Positions 25,490 to 36,972 of a stretch of DNA of 64,000 nt are shown in pieces. Made by a program: the position numbers and the translations under genes. The stretch's first letter is position 1. The number at the start of each line of letters is the position of its first letter. Under the pieces are notes generated by a model, which saw nothing but the letters and a program-made list of their open reading frames with translations, was not told the origin of the DNA and made no database searches. This stretch comes from Arbacia lixula (taxonomy: Eukaryota > Echinodermata > Echinoidea > Arbacioida > Arbaciidae). Where the stretch lies: contig OZ022581.1 of NCBI GenBank assembly GCA_963669155.1, positions 25,628,197 through 25,692,196 of the forward strand. The letters are read 5' to 3'.

Positions 25490-28400
25490 TCATTCTCCGG
25501 TGAAATTGGGCTTCCTCTTCTCCTTGAATGCAATTAAGCCTTCCATGCGGTCTTTGGTTGGGATCACCTATATGAGACACAGAAAGAGGCAAGAAGGAAT
25601 ACAGTGAAATTTGCTGTGTCTACCAACTGAATAGAATTTTCCTTGAACAAAATTGTCATTGAAACCTGTAATACAGTAACCTGTTCATAAAGAACACCCG
25701 TTCATGAAGACTACATTTTTTACTTCCCTTGAGCAGTCTTTACATAATGGCTTCACTGTATATACATATAAAAGTAAGATTTCACAAATAACTTTGGGTT
25801 TCAATAATACCAGAGAAAAGGCAGCCCGTAAAAATGCAGGCATAGTAAAGAATGGTTGAACAACTTTGCAAATGGTATTCTTTAGCCAAGCAAGTTTGCA
25901 CACGGTGTTTTTATTATACAAGATTTAAATACTTCTCTTAACAAACTGAAAATCGATAAGACTTACCTGTGCATATGCTGCCTCCTCAAATGCTAATCCA
26001 GATGCCAGATCAACCTTCAATGTAAAAAGCGCAAATGTATATCATGTTTTATCATGATGAATCATCCATTTCTTACACACACTCCAAAATCAAATCATAT
26101 ATGAGCATTCTTTCATGTTATATTCCACATACTAAGAATGTTGCTACATGATTGGTCAAGAGTTGATCACGTGATAAAGCGTAGTTTTGCCCATCTGTTC
26201 ACCTGAGAAGAAAATTTTGTTACATTTTAGGTGATAGTACTTTTGGGTTTCGCTGATATTTCACTCCTTACAGTCCTAACACGTGATCAATATTTTGAGT
26301 ACGCGCGAAATAAAAGTGTGCTACACTCGGGACTATCAATTGTTTCACAGTAGCTCCTAGTAACGCGTCCTAATGCGTGTCGTAATTAACACGCGTCCTG
26401 ATGCGCGTCGTAACGCGTGTTCCCCATGGCAGCGGCTCGGGGTTAGGTACAGAAGTAAACATTACTTTTGTAAGTCAAATTGTCATTTTTGGTATAGCTA
26501 GTTGGTTTCAGATGTGGAATATAAAGCAAATAATTAACTTTTGGTTTCAGGCAATGAGACAAACTATCACTTCCTCAGAGATCTGAATGTACCTGCTATC
26601 TTTCCTCCGCTGCGCTTTGGAAAGATAGCTACATCCAGATCATCTCAGAAGTGATAGTTTATCCCATCACCCTCACCAACATTGATTATTTGCTTATTAT
26701 ATTCCACATACTAAGAATGTTGCTATATGATTGGTCAAGAGTTGATCACGTGATGAGGCATAGTTTTTCCTATCAGATCACCTGAGAATATAAGTTCGTT
26801 ACACTCTAGGTTATAGTACTTTTTGGTTTCGCTGATCTCTTCACTCCTCACAGTCCTAAGGCGTGATCAATATTTTGAGTAGGCGCAAAATAAAAGTGTG
26901 TTACACTCGGATTATCAGTAGCTCCTACTAGCGCGTCCTATGCGCGTGTTCCCCATGGCAGCGGCTCTGGGCTAGGTAGAGAAGTAAACATTACTTTTGT
27001 ACGTCAAATTGTCATTTTTGGTATAGATAGTTGGTTTCAGATGTGGAATATATAGCAAATAATCAACTTTTGGTTTCAGGCAATGAGACAAGCGATCACT
27101 TCCTCGGCGATCTGAATGTATACGCTACATCCATATAGCCTCGGAAGTGATAGTTCGTCCCATCACATTCACCAACGTTGATTATTTGCTTATTATCTTC
27201 TGGGATATAACCTTGAACCACGAAAATGTCACTGTCACATTCATTTCATCAATTCTAATGGCAATATATGTTAACAGAAATATACAAGAAATATCTAAAT
27301 ATTCATACTACAAAATCAACTAAAATTTTCTATTTCAAACTTTCTTTTCCCGTCATTAAAACAAATCCACATATTTTCCTCATAAAGACATTCATATATA
27401 CCTCCTGCTAATCAAAAATTTCACATCAAAATAATTTGAAGAATAGTTATCATGCACAATTGCATGCTACTGAAAACAAAAATGAAACAAGCTTTCATTC
27501 ATCACATTCACTTCTTCCGTTCCTGGCAAAATTTAGACACATAACAATGTATGCTATGGTGTTCCTTACCTCAATACCTTTATCCACTGCTTTCTTGACC
27601 ATTCGTAGAGCAACTGGACCCTGTGATCATGTCAAAAGAGAAGAGGAAGAACAAATCTTTATAACTTGCATTCTTCCTCAATATCAGAACATAGGCTGTA
27701 TAAATTTGATATATGCCATGAAACAAAAGCTGTTTTGAAGCATTCATAATCATTTCAACAGTTGCTAGTCAAGAATTTTTATTTGATTTGCTATAGAGGC
27801 AGGTTCTATTTTTTTGTAAAATCATTTACGAAAGGAAAACAAATTCCTTTTGTTTACATGAGATCATAACCAATGTTTCACTCATTGTACCACAAATAAT
27901 ATATAAAGTATCAACCAGCCTTTACCTTTAAAAGTTTCATGCTCACATCCCACAGGTGGATTACTCTTTGTATCAAAATCTTCTGTTCCATAACTGCTTT
28001 GTTTTGCAATACATGTATGTGTTACGTATCTAACTCCTTTGTTTTTATAGCAAATAATGGCAATAATAATAATAATATCTGCAAAAGGTACTAACTGTCA
28101 CTGCACAGCAGGGGGCATTTTGGTCTAGTGGTGGATGATGTTGACTCTCATACATGAGATCCTGAGTTGAGGTCTGGCCTGATGCATACACACTTCTTGA
28201 AGTATTTAGCCTATGCTTGTTCATTTCAACCCAGGTAAAGGAAGTAGGGTAATGGCAGAATTTAGTTTGATCAAGTAAAACAAGCGTAATAACTGGGCAT
28301 TTTGACTGACAGGAAAGTACTGTATAAAAGTGTGTATTATAAGTATCCTTATTGTTATCATACCTGTGTGGCAATCTCTCTGGCCAGCGCCAGGGCCTTG

Positions 28401-31400
28401 GTGTAGGCAGCCTCCTGGCTGTCGTCTTGCTCCACACAGTGGTTGACCAGTCCGATTCTGGCCGCCTCCTGCCCGTCTACCACACGTCCAGTGAACATGA
28501 GCTCCTTAGCGATGGCTGGACCAACCAAACGTGGTAGCCTCTGGGTGCCACCTAGATAATAGAAGTGAAGGATGGATAGTGCAGGTTACCACATAGTAGT
28601 ATTTCATCAGACATAATAATTTCTTGTGGTTGACCAGTGTGATTCTGGCCACCTCTATAGCAGGGGGAAAATAGATATTTGCCAGGGCTACTTTACAAGC
28701 TTTATGCTACGAAACAAACACCCTGCAATGGTTTTGACAATTTTTTTATAGGGAAAACTATCTTACCACAGGGTATCTTCTGTGCATTGTAGAATGAAAC
28801 CTACATTTTCCAACAACAACAAAATAAACAACACACAGGATTTCTTTAAAGATGGAAGGTACAGTCCTTACAACTTGGAAAAAACCTTTCAAAATTTGGT
28901 TCATATGGACAGTACAGCTCAAATAAAACACAACACCCTACACAGCAAATGGAACAGCCCCTACATAGTTTACACTATGAATGAACTAACGATTGACAAG
29001 TTGTTCTTTGTCTATGTTCATTTTCCCTTAACATAAATCATGATTTTATGCCTTGTGGTATAGACTAAGGCTCCCCTCAAAAGCCACCTAGTATGTTTGG
29101 ACTAAAGGCTCCCCTATATAAGACTAGATTTGTTGTACTAATGAGTGATGTTTCAAGCATACATACCTCCTCCAGGGATTATAGCAAGCTTGGTCTCCAC
29201 AAGGCCCATCTTGGCAGATGAAGCTGCATATGCAAGTCAAACACAAAGACATGTACACATCATCATACAGTGCCATGGTGTCTCCAAAGAGACATACCCT
29301 AAAGGAACCTTAAAACCTTGTCATGTCAAGGAATACAGAATGTATATTTCAAATTCCAAAATCCGCAGCAAATACATTTCAAATCAATTTATCTCTTGCA
29401 CGAGAGCGTGTTACTTTCATACAAAAGAAATGGATAATTTGTAAAACTGAAAAGAATTTTGATTGAAGTATACATTGACTGAAACTGCAAGTGATATATC
29501 ATCGTCACAGGTAAATTATGTAATAAAAAAAAATATGTCCAGTCATTTGAATATATCAAAATTGTAACAAAACTACCATTACAGATGTTTCTCAATATAT
29601 ATAAGATTGGCTTTGGCAAAAAAAAAAAAAAAATGAAAACAAATTTGAAAAAACAAACTTAAAAGTTATAAGCATTGCCACTCCATGTACTACCTACGTT
29701 TAGTTCAATCACTATCACATATCTGAATTATTAAATTTCAACAATACTCACATCAGTCTATTTAGTTGTATGCTCTTTCAATATATAACATGTTAAACAC
29801 ACACTCAGATGATATAACTATTACAAAAACAATAAAAAAATCAAGTAAATCTTTGAAGATTTGTGCTTGACATGAATCAAGATAAATATGGTACACCAAA
29901 GAACAATAACAATGAAGTCAGTTAAATGAGAAGTAAGTGACAGTAATTCACAAGAAAATAAGACATAATGATGATGATCTTGTCAGAAGTAATTTAGAAA
30001 CACCTTGCACATTTCCAGACACCAAGACTGCTAATAAAGAAAAAATGGAGATGGAATTTCAACTAACCAAAAGCAAAGTAAGCCACAATTATCATAACTT
30101 GATGTTAATGACATACATACAGGTGAAGCACTATAATAAACTTCATTTGGTACAAGTTCTATAAACAAGCAAAGGCTGCAGAAGTACGGAGGATTGGTAA
30201 AAAACTTTGTTCAAAGGGCACTACAAGGTTTCCTCTAAATACTACAGGACAGCAATGAAGTTTTCAAAATGTGAAGAGCAATGAATGAGGGTAAATTATG
30301 AAAAGCACAATCTTCAAAGGGTAAAAGAAAAGGAGATGTATTTCAAAAGAACAGTGAGTAAAGAGACAGCAAAGCAAAGGTTATTGGTTAGTTACAAGGA
30401 AAGGCAGCAGGCAAACAGGAACATGTCCTCCCAATTAATCATGACCTCACCAGCTACCCTCATGTCACATGACAAGGCCATCTCTAGGCCACCGCCCACG
30501 GCAACACCATCTAGGGCCGCTAGCGTCGGCATGGCGAGGTTACCCAACTCAAGAATCATCATCCGCAACTTAGCGACAAATGGTCCCACTTCTTCCAGCG
30601 GCATTTTTAACCTTTCTTTCAAGTCAGCTCCTACAAAAATGATAGAAAAGTGAGTTTGGAAGAATGAATGTTAGCGATAGAAATATGTGACTCACAAGCG
30701 ATTCTGATGTCACAGCTGAGCGCCATCTCAAGACCTCCCCCAACCGCAGTGCCATCGAGAGCCACAATGGTTGGGCAGGGAAGGCCCCCCAGGTCTTGGA
30801 TCAGCTGCCTGCCTCGGCTGACAAAGGGCCCCACCTCTTCTGCCTTCATCGTCACACGCTCCTTCAAGTCCGCACCTACGTGGACATTTACATGCTGAAA
30901 GCTTAGAGCACTGGAAGGCCAAATAAAGTATTAATTTATTCAGTCTTTTATATACAGGGTAGCCCCATCAGAAAAATTGAAATGTTTTCCCTGGGAGCCC
31001 CTGTATACAAATAACACAATACCATACATAATGACATGAACATACATAATACAAAATAGTGCTAATCAAAAGGCTATAAACTGTAAGGCAACAAAGATCA
31101 ACTGATGAAAAACTTTGTTTTACACAAATGTAGGAGAATCAATGCTTCCACATGCATCAAACAAGTGAAACTTGGAAACTATGACATCATAATATATTGA
31201 TAACGGCATTTTTATGGTAGTGAGGCTGCACACGGAAGACAATTTAATGCCTACATTTATAATTTAAAGTAGAAACCCTTTATCTCCATTTCAAATGTAT
31301 AAGGGACACATTTCATTTAAGAGCAACTTTTTAATGAATATAACTTAATGTAACTATCGATTTCTGAATCATGGAAATAGCCAAGGAACTCACAGCATGG

Positions 31401-34400
31401 CAGCTGTTGCCGTGCTGGCGATCACTATCAGTAATAATAACCCCTGTTGAGCTGAATGTAAAATAGACATACTTGCAAAGCTCTCATCACAGTTCTGCCC
31501 TACTCTGACAAAAGGAAGGAAGTGACAAATAACTCAAATCTGATTATTGGTATTCTTAGATTGTACCCAGCATTCCCTACATACGGCCAAAATCTGTACA
31601 AGAAATATTCATCATGCTGCAAAATAATCAATCTAACAAGATGTGGTGTTGCACTGATTGCCAATGATAACGACAGACACATTTTTCTCATTTACAAGAA
31701 AAGTCTCTTCTGTTAGTTGCTTCCTTTTGTCAGAGTAGGGCAGAGTTGGCTTCATATGTGGAAGGAGAAAACTCGTTGACACAGAAAGGGCTGATAAACA
31801 TGCACTGTGTGACAGCCTACTGGAGCGCACTATTGACATACCTGCACAGAAAATCCCTGGGGCCTCGCTCCTGATGATGAGGGCTCGGACATTTTTGTCA
31901 AACTTGACTTGACCTACGGCATCTTCAAACTAGAAAAGTAAAAAAATCAAATGGATCTACATCAATTATAACCAAAACAAAATGGCATGGATTTAAACAC
32001 AACACATTCTTTGACAAAAGCCACTCAATATAATTGAAGAGTCCTTGTCTTGAGTCTAGAGAGTCCTTGTCTTGATATCAATTCACTGCACCCACGCCTC
32101 ATGCACTGTGTGCTCGGAAACTATGTGTTTGCATTGCTGTTAATTTTAAAAATATGTGCTCAAGCATACAGTCATACTAGGAGAGTTAGCTCCAGTCGAG
32201 ATTGGTCGGTTTTCTGCTCGTTACATTTAACCTACATTATGTGCTTTGTACGGAGAGAAACTGTCAAATTTGTGCAGACTCAGGCCAACTGTCCAAACAT
32301 ATTTTCTCCCACTTCATAAATACAGTAAGTATCATAGTGGCATTGACATGATTTGTGAACAATCAGCCAGGGAAAAAAATACATGGGGGCTTGGGGTGAT
32401 TTCGCCCCTGAAATGCTTAAAAGAGCCCTGGAAAATGTTACAAGAGCCCCCCCAAAATCCCATAGGCACAATGTAAAATTGTAGTAAAATACGCCAATGT
32501 GCTCAAAAAGCAGCCCCCCCCCCCCCCCCAAATTTGTAAATAATTTTTTCCCTGCAATAAGCCTTTAACAGACGTTAAATGTTCATCTTTCACCCCCCCC
32601 CCCCTCAAAAATTGCAACAAAATGTGTTCATTCTTACAAGCTCTTTAAATTGAACTATAAGTATTCACTTACACAGTAGAGAAGGTTTTTGCTGAGGGCA
32701 TTTTTGGCTGCTGGTCTGTTGATGCCAAGGACAACAATTCCTGAAAGAAAGAAAAAGTGAATCCAAAAGAGGAGCGATTTAAATTTCTATTCATAGAGAA
32801 GATGTAAAATCTTCGCTAATAAAGTGATGCAAACATAACCTACACGCACTTAATCTTCCATGCTGTGGTTGTATTTAAATGAGAGAATATCCTCCATTTC
32901 ATAATAATTTCTTTTCCTCGTGAGAAGAACAGAGGAGATATTTTTTTGAAAAATATTTTCAAAATGATTGAAAATCTGTCAAAGCATTCACTTTGCTTAT
33001 CGGACTAGATTTTATATGAAAATATGATGGGAACCCTTGCCAGGATTCCACTCTTTCATCAGGTCTTTGGGCGGTTTCAGCAATCGATGTGCTTATAGAA
33101 TATGCTCGGCCATGTGAGTTTGCGTACATCGGTACACAAAGCAGAGTGGTTCATAGCGGTCTATGGGATTCGAAGTACAGCAGTACATGTCTGAATAAGA
33201 CACCCAATAACTTTGGGCGTCGTAATCACGGTGCCACAATGTCAATGTTGATGATTACAAGACTAATTATAATTTTAAAGATTGATTTGAAACAGGATTT
33301 GTGGATTAAAAACAGGGGATTGCAGTGCTACCTGGGACACTTCCTTTCGACCCAATGACAACTCTAAGCTCAGTTCTGAATCCGATATTTAGCACTGAGG
33401 TGATTCTCAGTTCTAAATTCGATCCTTGTGAACAAATTTGCATTACGCGTGCTATAACATTTCTGTTGCATTTGTCAAACTTAGCTAAGCACTACATCAG
33501 CTGTGGTATGGTAAGGGGTCAGCATGCTCAACATCACTTTATTGGACTCACTGAGCATAAAAAATATTTCATTGTGTTGAGTAACATTCAAGCATTCCAT
33601 AGAGCAAAAAATGTTTGAGATGTTTTATCTGCTGTAACATGCAATTCACACATTTATGAACACCTTTTATTTCGACAATATTTATATCAATTTTAAGCAA
33701 GGCATGTTTTCATAGACTAGCATTAACATGACATTGGTATCTTTCAACACAAATAATAAATATGACCAAAATTAGAAAACTGATGAATCAATTTAAAAGA
33801 AGAAAATGGGCGATTGATATCACAATATTCATGATTTCTGCATCGTGCATCAAGCCATAGGAAAATCAACATTTTTAAAAATACTTCACTCCATATTTAA
33901 CAAAATTGTCAATATCCCAACCTGAGGCTGATGTTTGAATTTTTATCAATCATTGCAGTTTCAATAAGAAATAAGGCCATCGTCGCTCGATTTGTTGGTA
34001 AATTCCGATCCAGTGACCAGTATCGATACACGAATTGTCACTAATATCTGACTCAGTATTTTGAGAAACCAGTCAGCATCATTAATATTAGCATGAGTTC
34101 TAAATAAGATATCACTGCCATTCTAATGCAGTAACACTAACAGGCCCATGCAGCAGCACACACAGCAGGGCTAAATGAGTGGGAATGATTGTGGCGGCGC
34201 CGCCGTACATCCCGGCCCAGGCCGGAGTGCCCACCGGCACCGGCTTGAGGCATGACAAGGCTTGAGGCTAGGCAATGGGGACTGGGACTGGAGCTTGCCG
34301 CCTCAAGCGCCAGCGCAGTTATAATTACCTCCATCGTCCAGGTAATTGACAGTCAAATCATCATGATTGGTGCTCAAATTACGAGATAATGGTGTTACGC

Positions 34401-34494
34401 AGCGTCTGCTCACTGCTCCTTCTGAATTAGAGAGTAAAAAGCTCACAGAACTACTCCCGCATCGCCGGAGAAACTTTCCTAAGTGAATCGCCAT
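25490..34494 (-). CDS. Mitochondrial AUH-type enoyl-CoA hydratase (methylglutaconyl-CoA hydratase-like)
   Basis: Coding exons, in transcript order: 34329-34494, 32673-32740, 31842-31929, 4A 30696-30875 or 4B 30451-30630, 29167-29223, 28364-28551, 27570-27620, 25967-26014, 25490-25567. With either fourth exon the phases agree throughout and give 307 residues (human AUH is about 339). Residues 1-45 are Arg/Ser-rich with few acids, as in a mitochondrial presequence. Then come [19 protein letters not shown], the first oxyanion-hole region FCAGADLKER, the [11 protein letters not shown] motif with the first catalytic Glu, [20 protein letters not shown] with the second catalytic Glu, and a C-terminal [21 protein letters not shown] hydrates 3-methylglutaconyl-CoA in leucine breakdown and binds AU-rich RNA in mammals. 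Of the three Lys reported for RNA binding in human AUH, the third position here is not Lys. ECHDC2 is the main alternative name. Confidence 0.9.
26118..27200. repeat. Two tandem copies of a palindromic repeat in AUH intron 7
   Basis: A segment starting TATATTCCACATACTAAGAA (about 26118-26696) repeats at about 26697-27200 with small deletions. Shared landmarks are GATTGGTCAAGAGTTGATCA, CCCATGGCAGCGGCTC and TTTCAGATGTGGAATATA. Each copy has inverted parts: TATATTCCACAT pairs with ATGTGGAATATA, and the right part folds around the GATCTGAATGTA / TACATCCAGATC region. Copy 1 also has several ACGCGT/GCGTCC words. It looks like a transposable element present twice. Confidence 0.65.
30451..30630 (-). 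CDS. AUH-like gene, alternative exon 4B
   Basis: Also exactly 180 nt and phase 1 in and out, with acceptor ...tttttgtag and donor gtgagg. It encodes [18 protein letters not shown], then [18 protein letters not shown] and MRVA; the split codon with exon 5 gives A, as in human AUH (VAASSAKMG). About 40 of 59 whole residues match exon 4A. Differences cluster in the helix between the two motifs, while both catalytic motifs are intact. This pattern suggests both exons are kept by selection. Confidence 0.88.
30696..30875 (-). CDS. AUH-like gene, alternative exon 4A
   Basis: A 180-nt exon, phase 1 in and out, with acceptor ...cgtag and donor gtgagt. It encodes [18 protein letters not shown], then [18 protein letters not shown] and IRIA, and joins exon 5 to give S at the split codon. 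It contains both the oxyanion-hole ADLKER and the GGGLE glutamate region. It is the upstream member of a tandem pair with exon 4B, separated by only 65 nt. Confidence 0.88.
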
Positions 34495-35445
34495 TGCAAA
34501 TTGTGTAAGGTCCTTTATAAAAATCGGCTAACAAAAACTTCTGTCCTATCAATTATCGCCCTCTCAGTAATTGCATGAGAAAAGGTAGACCGAAAAATCA
34601 GTCTCTATAGGACGTTGGATCCGCTGAGATTGCATCTGGCTCCTCTGAACGCCCTGTTCTATTCGGGGGGTATGTCCAAAAATGTCATTTTGATTAAAGA
34701 ATGCCCCCGAATGAGACGGTTATTCCTGTCTAGAGAAAAGGGCACTTTGCTCGAACCTATATTCACATTTTATGCGGCTCATACGGAACTGACATTGTTA
34801 AAATGATAACCTCCCCCCCCCTTTTTTTTTCTCAGTAAGATTGGCATTGTTTTGTATGGGAAGATCTTCATATTTAGGGTCATTTTGTTGTGCGTGTGTG
34901 TTTCAAAACATAAATATATAAAACTGAAACAATAAATTACAATATTTACAAATGATTGAGACGATCACTGGAAAAGAAAAGAAAGCATAGTACAAGTAAA
35001 TGTAAGTACAAGTATAGCGATGTACAGTATAAGGAATTGTGTCAACTACATGAGCAATATCATCTTTGTGGGTGTGTGTGTGTGTGTGTGCATTTTTTTT
35101 CTTTTTTTCATAAATATTGCAATAAATGTTTAATTCAAAATATCACTTCACAATGTATCAATTCGAATTAAGAATGATTTGTTCAATTGATTTGAGAGAA
35201 AATAATAAAATAAATATGAACCTATAAATGTATATAAGAATTTAAAAGTCCAATTAATGTAGATAATTATGTTCCCTGCAACCTGTTTTAAACTGTTATT
35301 GAATGACTTTTTTGCTTTAAAGGATGGGACATTCATTATCTCGGGTGTCTGTCTGAAATACCATTTCAATTTTTCTTCTTTTCAACGCAAGAAATGACCA
35401 TGCTAGCTGAAAGAACATGACTCGAGCAGTACACGACGGTAAGAG

Positions 35446-35501
<56 letters not shown>

Positions 35502-36299
35502 GAGAGAGAGGGGGGAGAGAAAGAGAGAGAGAGGAGAGAGAGGAGAGACTGAAGGAGTGAGAGAGAAAAAGAAAAGAGAAGAGAGAGAGAAAGACTAGGA
35601 GAAACATGAAATAAAAGGAGAGAGGGAGAGGGTGAGAGAGTAAAAAAAAAAGGAGAAAAGGACTCGAGAGACTATAAAGGCCGTACACACGGTGCCTTGG
35701 ACAAAACATGACATTGATGAAGAGGTAGTTTTGTTTGTTTGAATTATCGATTAGAAACTGGATTGAAACAAGAAACACGGTTGTCTTAAAAATCTTCAAA
35801 TTGAACACTTTCCTGACCCCTCATGCCCACAATACACTCCCATCATAATCATCACGCGAAAAATAAGAAAGAAGGATCGATTCAAATTGGTAACATTTTG
35901 GCTGGCCGAGATGGTAAAAGCTCAGTCTTAGCCACGCCCATTCGCACCCCCCACGCTAGCTCGCTATCTCCGGCCGCACGTGAACTGCCAAAACAAGCGT
36001 CACATAGGTTCATGTGGGGATCAGAAGCAACCACGGATCTCCCCACTATGTACTAACACGAATACTGTACAGCAAGGCTTTACGGATGTTCGTGTCGTTA
36101 TCACTGAGAGTTACGTACACCACATAGTTGATATCAAGTTGGATGAGTCGCTTCATTGTGATTGCTATCAGCTGAACGTGTCTAGACTAGACGTTTAAGT
36201 TTATTGCTGCTCAAAATAAGAACAATCCCATGCAATCCCGGGCCAAGATTTGTTAACAATATCAACTGCAGCCTGTCTACGTCTACACTCTCTAGTCTT
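34495..36299. other. Intergenic between divergent AUH-like and TPRKB genes
   Basis: AUH (minus) and TPRKB (plus) point away from each other here. The region holds a dispersed-repeat copy (about 34595-34735), a TG run (35073-35090) and a GA-rich low-complexity block (about 35448-35640). No exon was recognised. Both promoters should lie here, but no motif can be assigned with confidence. Confidence 0.45.
34595..34735. repeat. Dispersed repeat, copy 1
   Basis: Shares AGTCTCT, ATTGCATCTG, CTCCTCTGAACGCCCT, then a G-run and ATGTC, ATTAAAG, and GAATGAGA, GGTTATTCCTGT in the same order with 53700-53835 inside RhoBTB intron 4. Ends and family are not defined. Confidence 0.55.
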
Positions 36300-36395
36300 G
36301 TCTCTATCACTCAGCTCAGCGGTCTCCATTAATCTGCTGCATGCTGTGGGCAAGGAGAGACAGAGGCATTTGGATACTGCACTGAAATTCGAAAG
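36300..36395 (+). other. Candidate TPRKB 5' UTR exon
   Basis: The TPRKB ATG exon begins with an acceptor (...ttttgcag at 36855-36864), so a non-coding exon should lie upstream. A good donor, GAAAG|GTAAGG, ends a plausible exon at 36395. The exon start cannot be placed; 36300 is only a nominal left limit. The resulting intron would be 469 bp and contain a 28-bp G run (36544-36571). Confidence 0.35.
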
Positions 36396-36543
36396 GTAAG
36401 GATTTTGAACATGAAACAGCCAGTACTAGGTGTTAAGTCCACTGTGTCACTTTTCCTACGTGGTGGCCTCATGATGTAGGACATTTCAAAGACTAATATT
36501 AATATAAAATTATACAGTTCTAAATACAGGGGGGACATGGGCC

Positions 36544-36571
36544 GGGGGGGGGGGGGGGGGGGGGGGGGGGG
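36544..36571. repeat. 28-bp G homopolymer
   Basis: An uninterrupted run of 28 G on the plus strand, about 400 bp upstream of the TPRKB start codon and probably inside the 5' UTR intron. Such a run could form G-quadruplex structures; its exact length is likely to vary between individuals or to be an assembly estimate. Confidence 0.8.
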
Positions 36572-36972
36572 TTGAGTGGAGAGGAAAAATGAAAAACACA
36601 AATGATGTGTCTATACAGCAAAGTTATGATTAGAGGCTGTATAATTCAGTTTTTTGTTTGAACCCAGGTAAGGGAGCGGGAAGGATGTTTTGTTCATAAT
36701 TGAACATATGAAGTAACAGAAAATTGGACCCCTTTTTGTTAGTCCTTTTTTCAATATTTATTTTATCTTCATATTCCTGATGTTTTATGTATCAGTATTT
36801 CTGTGTTGTATGGATATATATCTCCAAAATAAATAACAATCATCTGATACATCAAATTTTGCAGATCTCCAGCTGTACAATACCCCACTGGCAGAACACA
36901 CAGTGCAAGCATTCAGCAACGCAGTCTACGACTTGAGGGACGACTAGACTACAACGATCAATCAAGGACATC

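Noticed and set aside
25490..34494. Naming the hydratase ECHDC2
   Set aside because: [13 protein letters not shown] and overall motif agreement favour AUH, though some blocks (LMFTGR, GLVNH) resemble ECHDC2, so it remains an alternative.
35317..35808. 163-residue Ser/Leu-rich minus-strand frame
   Set aside because: It runs through a (GA)n low-complexity block and has no family resemblance or splice context.
34495..36972. Bidirectional promoter shared by AUH and TPRKB
   Set aside because: The start sites cannot be placed and the gap is about 1.8 kb or more, too wide to claim.
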